This document shows positions 14,437-21,734 of a DNA stretch of 21,894 bases, one piece after another; the stretch's first letter is position 1, and each line of letters opens with the position of its first letter. The notes below the pieces were generated by a model. The model had not been told where the DNA came from. It made no database searches and worked only from the letters and a program-made list of their open reading frames with translations. The DNA is from CAYTOJ01 sp964439415. Its GTDB lineage: Bacteria; Pseudomonadota; Alphaproteobacteria; Rickettsiales; CAZAGG01. Location: assembly GCA_964439415.1 (NCBI GenBank), contig CAYTOJ010000019.1, positions 1 to 21,894 on the forward strand. The letters are read 5' to 3'. Both the position numbers and the translations under genes were made by a program.

Positions 14437-15192
14437 TCATGGATTGCCGATGTAAACCGAGCACTCATACTCAGTGCTGGTGGTGTTAGCGGTATCTGCA
14501 AATGTGAGTAAATTCTGCCTGCTTTCAGGATTTTGACTGAAAATCTGTGAAAATGTATGGGTGGTATCGAGGTAGCCGATTATATCACGGCTGCTTAAGG
14601 GCAAATGAAAGCGTTTATCCAAAACTATAGCATCCGGAATCAATAGCAATGCATGGTCGGCGATTTTATCCGCTTCATGAAAAACAAAAGCTGGCCTTTC
14701 ATGATAGGCGGCAATCTGATCCAGCATGTGCTGATGCAAAGCTGCTATGAACGGATCATGAAGGGATGGAACCATAAAGAAAAAAGCAACTTTGCCACCG
14801 GGTTTTAAAATGCGCCGGAATTCCCGGCGGGTCTGCTCAGCTTTTGGTGAAAACCAGTGCGCGGCATTTCCTGCCATTACTAAATCAACCGTGGCATTGC
14901 CCAGTCCGGTTTCCTCCGCCCGGCCTATCCTGGTTTCAACCAAGTCCTTTAATTCTCCAGGCTGCGCCTGATTAAGCATCTTCTGGTTTGCATCCACCAG
15001 GATGGTTCTATGACCTCTGCGGGCAAAAGCCAACCCAAGCAGACCATTACCTGCACCAATATCGGCGATTACGCTGTTTGCTGTTAAGTGAGTCTGCTTC
15101 ACCACTGCATCAATCAAATCATCCGGATACGGAGGACGTGAATATTTATGCGCTATTTCACCAAACGAGACATCAGGGGGTAATTTCATCAT
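14437..15192 (-). CDS. Class I SAM-dependent methyltransferase
   Basis: A 251-residue protein with the SAM-binding motif ADIGAGNGLLG (about residues 43-53), the acidic end of strand 2 at ILVDAN, and ILKPGGKVAFFF as motif III, as in the Methyltransf_11 group. FGEIAHKYSRPPYPDDLIDAV at the N-terminus is typical of small-molecule methyltransferases in this group. The substrate cannot be inferred. Two tandem ATG codons are possible starts. The gene stands alone on the - strand, 231 bases before the glycosyltransferase, so an operon with it is doubtful. Confidence 0.88.
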   Translation of the reverse strand: MMKLPPDVSFGEIAHKYSRPPYPDDLIDAVVKQTHLTANSVIADIGAGNGLLGLAFARRGHRTILVDANQKMLNQAQPGELKDLVETRIGRAEETGLGNATVDLVMAGNAAHWFSPKAEQTRREFRRILKPGGKVAFFFMVPSLHDPFIAALHQHMLDQIAAYHERPAFVFHEADKIADHALLLIPDAIVLDKRFHLPLSSRDIIGYLDTTHTFSQIFSQNPESRQNLLTFADTANTTSTEYECSVYIGNP

Positions 15193-15254
15193 GGGGCTAT
15201 AAGTATGTTTTAATAAATGCCGCCAGAGTTTGCATAAGCCGGGTTAATTGGCAA

Positions 15255-15312
15255 TGCGTATCATTCTTGTAGAGCGATAGGTATAGTGTCTCAGTTTGAA
15301 ATTTCGTGCATT
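15255..15312. repeat. Degenerate palindrome joined to 29-bp repeat copy B
   Basis: 15255-15284 resembles a decayed copy of the palindrome at 3183-3223 (GAGCGATAGGTATA is the clear half). At 15284 it runs directly into TAGTGTCTCAGTTTGAAA, the second copy of the repeat at 9415-9443 (15284-15312, 27 of 29 matching). The two repeat families therefore abut here, between the methyltransferase start and the end of the carbonic anhydrase gene. Confidence 0.6.
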
Positions 15313-15353
15313 CTGGAAGGAGTTTGGAAGACAAAAGAACTGAAGCACCTCCA

Positions 15354-15971
15354 TTAATCCAGAAATTCAACTTGTCCGGTATTCAGGTCAAGAATTGCGC
15401 CGAGGATAAGCATCTCGCCGCGCTCCACCTTGCTTTCAATCAGGCGGCTGGAGTGTGAAAGCTGCCCTACTGAGGCATGCACGTTAGCTTCCACCGCCTG
15501 CGCCAGTTTTTCCTGGTAACTGGAGCCTGAAGCATGTGCCAGCGTGAAGATATGCGGCTTGATGCGGCTTATAATATCATGGATGTTTTCTGTACTGATA
15601 GCTTCAAGATGCACAACGTGATCCAGCGTGGCCTTCACCGCCCCGCAGCCGCTATGACCCATCACCAGTGCCAGGCGCACTCCGAAAGCTTCCGCTGCGA
15701 ACTCCACACTGCCAACCAGCGAGGGCGCAACCACATTACCGGCAACGCGGATTACGAATAAATCGCCAATGTCCTGGTCAAAAATCATCTCCACCGGGGC
15801 GCGTGAATCAGAGCAGCAAAGCACAATAGCCTTGGGAACTTGACCATTTAGTGCAAACTCTTTAAGTTTTGCCAGCGATGACTGTGGCGATTGTGATGAC
15901 TCCCCGCGCAGAAAACGCTCATTTCCCGCCTTTAGCTGTGCAACTATCGCCGCCGGACTGTTATCTGGCAT
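15354..15971 (-). CDS. Beta-class carbonic anhydrase
   Basis: Interconverts CO2 and bicarbonate. The zinc ligands of the beta class are visible: C53 and D55 in LCCSDSR, and H106 and C109 in GHSGCGAVKA. The N-terminal stretch IVAQLKAGNERFLRGE is a standard family start, so I use the ATG at 15971 (205 residues). The longer in-frame extension to 16115 runs antiparallel in a frame inside the upstream hydrolase gene and has no family resemblance. The start lies 4 bases after the stop of the alpha/beta-hydrolase, so the two are probably one transcript. Confidence 0.95.
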   Translation of the reverse strand: MPDNSPAAIVAQLKAGNERFLRGESSQSPQSSLAKLKEFALNGQVPKAIVLCCSDSRAPVEMIFDQDIGDLFVIRVAGNVVAPSLVGSVEFAAEAFGVRLALVMGHSGCGAVKATLDHVVHLEAISTENIHDIISRIKPHIFTLAHASGSSYQEKLAQAVEANVHASVGQLSHSSRLIESKVERGEMLILGAILDLNTGQVEFLD

Positions 15972-15975
15972 AGTC

Positions 15976-16674
15976 TTAAGTTCTTGGTATCTGGCGGCGT
16001 TTGCGATCCGGGCGGACACGGCGCTTAATCTGGAAGTTCTCCATACGGCTGTTGATGTATTCTTCCATTTGTGCGCTGGCATCCTCAATATGGCCACGGA
16101 AGTAGTGATCCGCACCGCGTATCATGTGATACTCCACCTTGGAGCCTTTCTGGGTGGCAAGCTTGGTGGCGAGTTTGGAGACGGAATCCTCAGCAACCAC
16201 GTCATCCTTATCGCCTTGCAGGATTATGCCGGGGCAGGGGCAGGGTGAGAGGAAGGAAAAATCGTACATATTAGCGGGTGGTGAGGCCACAACGAAGCCT
16301 TCAATTTCAGGTCTGCGCATCAGCATCTGCATGGAAATCCAGGAGCCGAAGGAAAAGCCGCCAATCCAGCAGGTTGAGGCATCAGGGCATTGCAGTTGCA
16401 TCCAGTCCAGCGCGGTTGCAGCGTCTATCAGTTCCCCCAGGCCATCGTCAAACTTGCCTTGAGAGCGCCCAACCCCGCGGAAGTTAAAGCGCAGCACTGA
16501 AAAGCCCGTGCGTACAAATGCCTGATATATGCTGTAAACCACTTTGTTGTTCATCGTGCCGCCATACAAGGGGTGGGGATGCAGAACAACGGCGATAGGT
16601 GCGTTCTTCTTCTCCGCCTGATGGAAGCGCCCTTCCAGGCGCCCCTCAGGGCCGGGTATTATTACTTCAGCCAT
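15976..16674 (-). CDS. Alpha/beta-hydrolase of the small serine hydrolase type
   Basis: A 232-residue hydrolase with nucleophile elbow GGFSFGSW (S108), a later LQGDKDDVV supplying the acid, and GADHYF supplying the catalytic His (H190). The N-terminal HPHPLYGGTMNNKVV and FNFRGVGRS segments are typical of a group found across proteobacteria that is usually annotated only as alpha/beta-hydrolase. The C-terminal 20 residues are very basic (KRRVRPDRKRRQ). The natural substrate is unknown. GAGAGAT just before the ATG on the coding strand may be the ribosome site. It leads the two-gene unit with carbonic anhydrase. Confidence 0.88.
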   Translation of the reverse strand: MAEVIIPGPEGRLEGRFHQAEKKNAPIAVVLHPHPLYGGTMNNKVVYSIYQAFVRTGFSVLRFNFRGVGRSQGKFDDGLGELIDAATALDWMQLQCPDASTCWIGGFSFGSWISMQMLMRRPEIEGFVVASPPANMYDFSFLSPCPCPGIILQGDKDDVVAEDSVSKLATKLATQKGSKVEYHMIRGADHYFRGHIEDASAQMEEYINSRMENFQIKRRVRPDRKRRQIPRT

Positions 16675-16701
16675 TTATCTCTCTATCCGTCAACTATGGT
16701 A

Positions 16702-16738
16702 ATATACCTATCGCACTTCAAGAGTGCGACAGGTATAT
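16702..16738. repeat. Dispersed palindrome, copy 2
   Basis: Arms 16702-16717 and 16723-16738 (core CCTATCGCACT) match with one mismatch around the loop TCAAG. That loop is the reverse complement of the CTTGA loop of the copy at 3183-3223, so the two copies are in opposite orientations. It is about 27 bases upstream of the hydrolase start, so it probably lies in that gene's leader or promoter. Confidence 0.78.
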
Positions 16739-16740
16739 AT

Positions 16741-16944
16741 TTAATTTTGTTTGCCTCACCACCCGACAAGTTAAGAGGACTTTTTTGCCCTCCCCCTAAC
16801 CCCCTCCCGTAAACAGGAGGGGGAACATAGAGAAAACCTGCTCCGTAGTCCCCTCTCCCGTTTACGGGGGAGGGTTAGGGAGGGGGCAAAAATTATTCTA
16901 AACCAAGTACTTAGCAACTTGTCGGATGGTTAGTTTTGTTTGCC
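16741..16944. mobile_element. MITE-like inverted-repeat element flanked by direct repeats
   Basis: The outer 15-base direct repeats (16741-16755 and 16930-16944, one mismatch, ending TTTTGTTTGCC) look like a target duplication. Just inside are terminal inverted repeats (16758-16772 and 16916-16930, ACCACCCGACAAGTT type, 14 of 15 matching). An inner inverted repeat (16782-16814 and 16860-16892, 29 of 33) is made of C/G-rich runs, each half able to fold on its own. There is no coding capacity. The whole fits a small non-autonomous element. Similar C-rich intergenic repeats are common in bacteria, so a plain REP-type repeat is the alternative. Confidence 0.65.
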
Positions 16945-16950
16945 AATTAA

Positions 16951-16981
16951 TACTTGACCGTACAAGTAGGGTATTTATACT
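16951..16981 (+). promoter_or_regulatory. Candidate promoter with overlapping Rrf2/IscR-type operator
   Basis: TTGACC (16954-16959) and TATACT (16976-16981) have a 16-base spacer and sit 59 bases before the cysE ATG. The -35 lies inside a perfect palindrome TACTTG-N6-CAAGTA (16951-16968). Because the operon encodes an IscR-type repressor, this is a reasonable autoregulatory site, but the link is inferred from position and symmetry only. Confidence 0.5.
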
Positions 16982-17040
16982 TAAAATTCAATGTCGCTAA
17001 TGAAAAACACAGTAATCTATTCATAAATTAAAAAATATCA

Positions 17041-17730
17041 ATGGGCTTGTTAAAGGAAATCGACAGTTACTTCTCCCGCGACCCTGCCGCACGCTCGCGC
17101 ATGGAAGTGTTTTTATGCTATCCTGGTTTTCATGCGGTAATGGCGCATAAGCTATCATCCAGATTATGGCGCTGGCGTTTTAAACTTCCGGCGCGTTTTG
17201 TATCGCAGACAGCGCGTTTTCTCACGGGGGTTGAGATTCACCCCGGTGCGAAAATCGGGGATGGCCTGTTCATAGATCATGGCATGGGGGTGGTAATCGG
17301 GGAGACTGCCGTTATTGGCGATAATGTGACTATTTATCACGGCGTGACCTTGGGGGGCACTTCCTGGAACAAAGGTGTGCGGCATCCGCAGATCGGCAGT
17401 AATGTTATTATCGGCTCCGGTGCGCAGCTTCTGGGTCCTATAAAAATTGGTGATAACGCCCGTATCGGCTCCAACGCCGTAGTGGTGGAGGATGTTATGG
17501 AAAATACCACCGTGGTTGGTATTCCAGCCCGCGAGGTAAAACCAAAAGTTATCGCCATTGATGATAATAAAAACTTTGAAGCGTATGGGGTTCCCCGTGG
17601 TGAAATGCCGGATATTGCAGCGGCGCTTAAAGCGGATATTGAGTTTCTAAAAACCCGCATAGCATCGCTGGAGGAGACTAATAAAAACCTAGAGCGCTCG
17701 GCTGAAAGCTGGGGGGGGAAGCAGTCATGA
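17041..17730 (+). CDS. cysE: Serine O-acetyltransferase
   Basis: Makes O-acetylserine for cysteine synthesis, feeding the desulfurases further down the operon. The left-handed beta-helix hexapeptide repeats run from about residue 64 to 165 (IHPGAKIGDGLFIDHG, then VVIGETAVIGDNVTIYHGVTL in register), with H80 in the catalytic HG context and IGSGAQLLGPIKIGD. At 229 residues it is the short (EpsC-like) type. It has a C-terminal coiled-coil-like extension (LKADIEFLKTRIASLEETNK). The stop overlaps the iscR start by 4 bases. Eight G in a row (17711-17718) lie 13-20 bases before the end. The upstream region lacks a clear Shine-Dalgarno. Confidence 0.95.
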   Translation: MGLLKEIDSYFSRDPAARSRMEVFLCYPGFHAVMAHKLSSRLWRWRFKLPARFVSQTARFLTGVEIHPGAKIGDGLFIDHGMGVVIGETAVIGDNVTIYHGVTLGGTSWNKGVRHPQIGSNVIIGSGAQLLGPIKIGDNARIGSNAVVVEDVMENTTVVGIPAREVKPKVIAIDDNKNFEAYGVPRGEMPDIAAALKADIEFLKTRIASLEETNKNLERSAESWGGKQS

Positions 17731-18185
17731 TGCTGTCCACCAAAGCCCGTTATGCGGTAACTGCTATGGTTTACATAGCCTGTCATGAGGGTGAGCCAAG
17801 GCCGGTTTCCCTTTCAGAAGTATCGGAAGCGCAGAATATCCCCTTATCCTTCCTGGAGCAGATATTCATGCAACTGCGTCAATCCGGCCTGGTGAAATCC
17901 ATGCGGGGGCCGGGCGGTGGTTATAACCTGGCGCGTGGCAGCGATGGGATCCATATATCAGACATCTTAGCCGCCGTGTCTGAATCGGTAAAGATGACGA
18001 GGTGCGAGGAGCATGAATCAAGCGGTTGCCTGCATGATAAATCCCGCTGCCTGACCCATGGTCTATGGCAATCCCTAACCGATCATATTCATGCCTATTT
18101 CAGTGGCATAAGTCTGCGTGATGTATGCAGCAGAGAAATGCGAGCCGGTTCTGGCAATAATGAAGTAATGGTAGCCTCATTATGA
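17727..18185 (+). CDS. iscR: Rrf2-family Fe-S regulator IscR
   Basis: A 152-residue winged-helix regulator that binds a [2Fe-2S] cluster and controls Fe-S assembly genes. The N-terminal MMLSTKARYAVTAMVYIA and the wing segment RGPGGGYNLAR are classic. The cluster ligands are present: C93, C101, C108 and H111 (CLTHGLW, as in E. coli IscR). The spacing between the first two cysteines is slightly longer than in E. coli. It overlaps both neighbours by 4 bases (ATGA), so cysE, iscR and the desulfurase are translationally coupled. Autoregulation through the palindrome at 16951 is likely but unproven. Confidence 0.95.
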   Translation: MMLSTKARYAVTAMVYIACHEGEPRPVSLSEVSEAQNIPLSFLEQIFMQLRQSGLVKSMRGPGGGYNLARGSDGIHISDILAAVSESVKMTRCEEHESSGCLHDKSRCLTHGLWQSLTDHIHAYFSGISLRDVCSREMRAGSGNNEVMVASL

Positions 18186-19318
18186 ATAATAAGGGGCGCA
18201 TATACCTTGACTATAACGCTACCGCGCCGATTAAGCCGGAAGCCAGAGATGCTATACAGCAAGCCATGCAAGTGCCGCTTAATGCATCATCCACCCACTT
18301 TGAGGGGCGGCAGGCAAAAGCCATACTGGAATCCGCCCGTGAAAAGCTGGCGAGTGCGATAAACTGCGAAGCAGGGGAGGTTATCTTCACAGCTTCAGGC
18401 ACTGAGGCTAATAATACAGTGCTGAAAACATTTACCGCGCATATTATCAGTGCTACAGAGCACGTCAGTATTAGTAAATCTGCGGCAAATACTACAGTAA
18501 TTCCGGTTGATGGTAACGGCCTGGTTGATATGGCGGCTCTTGAGCAGATACTACAGAATACACCCCATGATCAGGAGAAACTGGTCTCCATAATACTGGC
18601 GCATAACGAAACCGGGGTGATAAATCCAATTCCTGAGATAGCAAAAATCTGCCGCCGCTATAACGCTTTCCTGCATACTGACGCTTCCCAGGCTATCGGC
18701 AGAATCCAGGTGGATTTTAAAGCTCTGGATGTTGATTACATGACTATATCTGCTCACAAATTCGGTGGTGGGTATGGTGCGGCAGCTTTGATAGTAAGTG
18801 GGGGTGCGCCACTACAGCCACTAATGCATGGCGGTGGGCAGGAAGCTGGCTTGCGATCCGGTACGCATAATCTGCCAGCACTGGCAGGTATGGCGGCGGC
18901 CTTGGAAAATCTAGAAGACGCCCTATATAAAATGCATGAGTTGACGATATGGCGCGACCAGATAGAAGCGGATATTATTGCAATAGCACCGGATGTTGTA
19001 ATCGCAGGCCGTGGTGCACCCAGGCTGCCCAATACTTCACTAATTTTAATGCTGGGCGTTACCAGTGAAATCCAGCTAATGAACCTGGATTTAGGCGGCA
19101 TAGCGGTTAGTAACGGTTCCGCCTGCTCATCTGGCCGGGTGGAGGTATCTGCTTCCCTTCTAGCTATGGGATTTAGTGAAACGCAAGCGGCAACAGCTAT
19201 TCGCATCAGCACCGGTTGGGCAACAATACGGGATGATATAGAAATCTTCATTCAGCAATGGCGCGGTTTGTATCAGCGCCTGAGTCTGAGGGCTACAGCA
19301 ACAAAACATGCCGCTTAA
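18182..19318 (+). CDS. Cysteine desulfurase, NifS/IscS-like paralogue
   Basis: A 378-residue class V aminotransferase. PLP lysine K193 lies in SAHKFGG, HTDASQAIG carries the cofactor-contacting Asp/Gln, and the mobile catalytic Cys is C315 in NGSACSSGRVE. It is more divergent than the following IscS (short-chain features, GGGYGAAALIV). Tandem desulfurases of this sort after iscR are known from Rickettsia-type isc clusters, where the first is named NifS-like. Whether it serves a distinct acceptor is unknown. It begins in the iscR stop (ATGA), and a 26-base gap leads to iscS. Confidence 0.93.
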   Translation: MNNKGRIYLDYNATAPIKPEARDAIQQAMQVPLNASSTHFEGRQAKAILESAREKLASAINCEAGEVIFTASGTEANNTVLKTFTAHIISATEHVSISKSAANTTVIPVDGNGLVDMAALEQILQNTPHDQEKLVSIILAHNETGVINPIPEIAKICRRYNAFLHTDASQAIGRIQVDFKALDVDYMTISAHKFGGGYGAAALIVSGGAPLQPLMHGGGQEAGLRSGTHNLPALAGMAAALENLEDALYKMHELTIWRDQIEADIIAIAPDVVIAGRGAPRLPNTSLILMLGVTSEIQLMNLDLGGIAVSNGSACSSGRVEVSASLLAMGFSETQAATAIRISTGWATIRDDIEIFIQQWRGLYQRLSLRATATKHAA

Positions 19319-19344
19319 ACTGATTATAGAAAAAGTATAACGTT

Positions 19345-20562
19345 ATGACCATAAAATTCCCCATCTACCTTGATTATCAGTCTACCACTCCATGTGATAA
19401 GAGAGTGGTGGAGGCGATGATGCCGTACTTTACGGAGAAGTTTGGCAATCCCCATTCACGCACCCATTCCTACGGGTGGGAGGCGGAAGCAGCAGCAGAC
19501 GCAGCGCGCCAGCAGGTCGCGGATTTAATCGGGGCAAGTGCCAAGGAGATTATTTTTACATCCGGCGCTACTGAGAGCAATAATATTGCAGTCAAAGGCG
19601 TGGCGCACTTTTTCCGCGAGAAGAAAGACCATGTGGTGACACTGGTAACTGAGCATAAATGCGTGCTGGATAGTTGCCGCCATCTGGAACTTGAGGGTTT
19701 TAAAGTCACATATCTGCCAGTGCAGCAGAATGGCCTGGTGGATTTGAATATGCTGCGGGAAGCGATTACTGAAAGAACAGTGCTGGTATCAGTAATGGCA
19801 GTGAATAATGAAATCGGCGTAATCCAGCCGCTGGCGGAAATCGGCAAGATCTGCCGCGAAAAGGGTGCGTTTTTCCATACTGATGCGGCGCAAGCTTTTG
19901 GCAAGATACCGCTGAATGTGGATGATATGAACATTGACCTACTCAGCATCTCCGGCCACAAGATTTACGCACCAAAGGGCGTGGGCGCACTGTATGTAAG
20001 GCGCCGTCCACGGGTGCGGCTGGAGCCGCTGTTTAATGGCGGTGGGCAGGAGCGTGGTTTTAGATCCGGCACTGTGCCAACACCTCTGGCAGTGGCATTG
20101 GGCAAGGCTGCTGAAATTGCGGCTAAGGAGATGCAGGCAGATACTGAAAAAGTGAACCGTTACTTCCAGCGTTTTATGGATGAAATCGTACAAGGCATCC
20201 CTGACGTGTTTTTAAATGGCGATGCTGTGCAGCGCTACAAGGGCAACATCAATGCAAGCTTTGCTTATATTGAGGGTGAATCAATGATTATGGCGATTAA
20301 GGATATTGCGGTATCTTCCGGTTCTGCCTGTACATCATCCTCGCTGGAGCCTTCATATGTGCTGCGGGCACTTGGGGTGGAGGAGGAGCTGGCGCATACT
20401 TCCATCCGCTTCGGGTTTGGCCGCTTCACCACAGATGAGGAGATAGACTACGCCATCAACCTGGTAAAACGCAGCATAGATAAACTGCGCTCAATGAGCC
20501 CACTGTGGGAGATGGTGCAGGAAGGAATAGACCTTAAAAGCATCCAGTGGGCAGGGCATTGA
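19345..20562 (+). CDS. iscS: Cysteine desulfurase IscS
   Basis: Supplies sulfur to the Fe-S scaffold IscU. At 405 residues it is near-identical in length to E. coli IscS. PLP lysine K206 is in SGHKIYAPKGVGALYVRRR, and the catalytic Cys C329 is in SSGSACTSSSLEPSYVLRALG, the group I loop. FNGGGQERGFRSGT and the C-terminal QEGIDLKSIQWAGH are typical of IscS, and the latter is the IscU-docking end. No iscU follows directly, unlike most isc operons: a higA-type gene begins 38 bases later. Confidence 0.97.
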   Translation: MTIKFPIYLDYQSTTPCDKRVVEAMMPYFTEKFGNPHSRTHSYGWEAEAAADAARQQVADLIGASAKEIIFTSGATESNNIAVKGVAHFFREKKDHVVTLVTEHKCVLDSCRHLELEGFKVTYLPVQQNGLVDLNMLREAITERTVLVSVMAVNNEIGVIQPLAEIGKICREKGAFFHTDAAQAFGKIPLNVDDMNIDLLSISGHKIYAPKGVGALYVRRRPRVRLEPLFNGGGQERGFRSGTVPTPLAVALGKAAEIAAKEMQADTEKVNRYFQRFMDEIVQGIPDVFLNGDAVQRYKGNINASFAYIEGESMIMAIKDIAVSSGSACTSSSLEPSYVLRALGVEEELAHTSIRFGFGRFTTDEEIDYAINLVKRSIDKLRSMSPLWEMVQEGIDLKSIQWAGH

Positions 20563-20599
20563 AGCAAGGTAAACTATAACAAACAAGAGAGAATATCCA

Positions 20600-20926
20600 G
20601 TGACCAGGCCGATGCACAATCCGCCTCATCCTGGTTCGCTATTGAGAGATACGGTGATTGATGCGCTGGGTCTAACGGTGACAGAGGCAGCGGAGCATCT
20701 GGATGTAGATCGCGTGACACTTTCCCGTGTTATCAACGGTAAAGCGACTATATCTGTAGAAATGGCATTGCGCCTTGCGCGTGCATTGAATACAACGCCG
20801 AATGTATGGGTTAATATGCAGCGTGGCTATGATCTGTGGCAGGCGCAGCATAATCCTGCGCTGGATTTATCTCGCGTGCGTCCGTTTGAAGGGAATCCTG
20901 CAACCCTACCTGAAAGGAGTATTTGA
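20600..20926 (+). CDS. higA: HigA-type antitoxin (XRE family), no visible toxin
   Basis: A 108-residue HTH protein. MHNPPHPGSLLRD is the well-known start of HigA addiction-module antidotes, and the helix-turn-helix is VTEAAEHLDVDRVTLSRVINGK. Members normally pair with the RelE-like toxin HigB directly upstream, but only 38 bases separate this gene from iscS, so the toxin is absent here. Start choice is between GTG 20600 (used) and ATG 20612. GAGAGA lies upstream of the GTG. Its presence between iscS and the next gene breaks up the expected isc operon. It may act as a solitary regulator. Confidence 0.88.
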   Translation: MTRPMHNPPHPGSLLRDTVIDALGLTVTEAAEHLDVDRVTLSRVINGKATISVEMALRLARALNTTPNVWVNMQRGYDLWQAQHNPALDLSRVRPFEGNPATLPERSI

Positions 20927-20928
20927 TG

Positions 20929-20948
20929 CTTGCTGATGCAAGATTGTT
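20929..20948 (+). terminator. Weak hairpin with T-rich tail after higA
   Basis: CTTGC-TGAT-GCAAG (20929-20942) is followed by ATTGTTTT. The stem is only 5 pairs, so function as a terminator is uncertain. Confidence 0.35.
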
Positions 20949-21024
20949 TTAAAAACCTCCAGATGACAAAATACCTTCATACTTCTGCGCTATAATTGTA
21001 ATTGCATTAAAGATAATAAAAATC

Positions 21025-21723
21025 ATGTCGCGTACATTTTTAGGTGGTGGTAATTTCGGCAAAGCTCCCTCCTCAGGCGATGGCAAAGAGGGGGGGAGTT
21101 CATCCCGTGGCGGGGTTGGGCATGTCAGCAATGTTGGCAGCAACCGCATGGGCGTAGCCAAGCTGATGATGATGGAGAAAATGGGCTTTCTGGATAAAGG
21201 CAAACAGAAGTCAAAGTCCAAAGAGAAGCGGGAACAATATCTGGCCATGATGCGCGCCAAGTCTGACCGCAATAAACAAATGGGCGTAGACGATCCAGAA
21301 GAGAGAATAGAAGGGCGTTATAAAAAGGAGGATGTTGAGAAACTCTCAGCCTCCGCCAAGTTTGTGCTGGATCGCTTTTTAGAGAAACGCCGCAAGGAGC
21401 GTGACAAACAAGCGGCAAAAGTGAATGTGATACCAGTGACATTACGCAATGGCAGGGTGGATGGCAACGGCAACATCTATACCCCGGGTGGGCGCAAAGC
21501 CGGTTTTATCAACCTGAAAAATGGCGATATCTGCAATAATGCCGGAGGCAGAATGGGCAAATACAACCCCAAGCACCCAATGTTCGCCATGACTGATATT
21601 GAAAGGGTGCTGGATAACTTCCGTGGCATCGCCGGGCAGGGTTACGGCGGTGGTGGTGGCGGAATAGGTGGCTACGGTGGCAATAACGACCCCTGGCCAA
21701 CTGGAACCGGCACGGGGTATTGA
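21025..21723 (+). CDS. Hypothetical glycine-rich basic protein
   Basis: I do not recognise this 232-residue protein. The N-terminal 45 residues are Gly/Ser-rich and without hydrophobic character. Residues 55-135 are strongly charged and helical (KGKQKSKSKEKREQYLAMM, then KFVLDRFLEKRRKERD). A beta-like segment follows (VTLRNGRVDGNGNIYTPGG, GFINLKNGDICNN), and the end is glycine-rich (GQGYGGGGGGIGGYGG), closing in NDPWPTGTGTGY. There is no signal peptide and no membrane segment. A TATAAT at 20991 lies 34 bases before the ATG, but no -35 is convincing, so the promoter is tentative. Possible roles such as nucleic-acid binding or a structural scaffold are guesses. It takes the place of iscU downstream of iscS. 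Confidence 0.7.
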   Translation: MSRTFLGGGNFGKAPSSGDGKEGGSSSRGGVGHVSNVGSNRMGVAKLMMMEKMGFLDKGKQKSKSKEKREQYLAMMRAKSDRNKQMGVDDPEERIEGRYKKEDVEKLSASAKFVLDRFLEKRRKERDKQAAKVNVIPVTLRNGRVDGNGNIYTPGGRKAGFINLKNGDICNNAGGRMGKYNPKHPMFAMTDIERVLDNFRGIAGQGYGGGGGGIGGYGGNNDPWPTGTGTGY

Positions 21724-21734
21724 TACAATTTGTG

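Noticed and set aside
15972..16115. A longer N-terminus for the carbonic anhydrase
   Set aside because: The extra 48 residues overlap the upstream hydrolase gene in another frame and have no resemblance to the family. The conserved start is at 15971.
20563..20599. HigB toxin upstream of higA
   Set aside because: Only 37 bases separate the iscS stop from the higA start, too few to hold the toxin. No toxin-like frame is seen downstream either.
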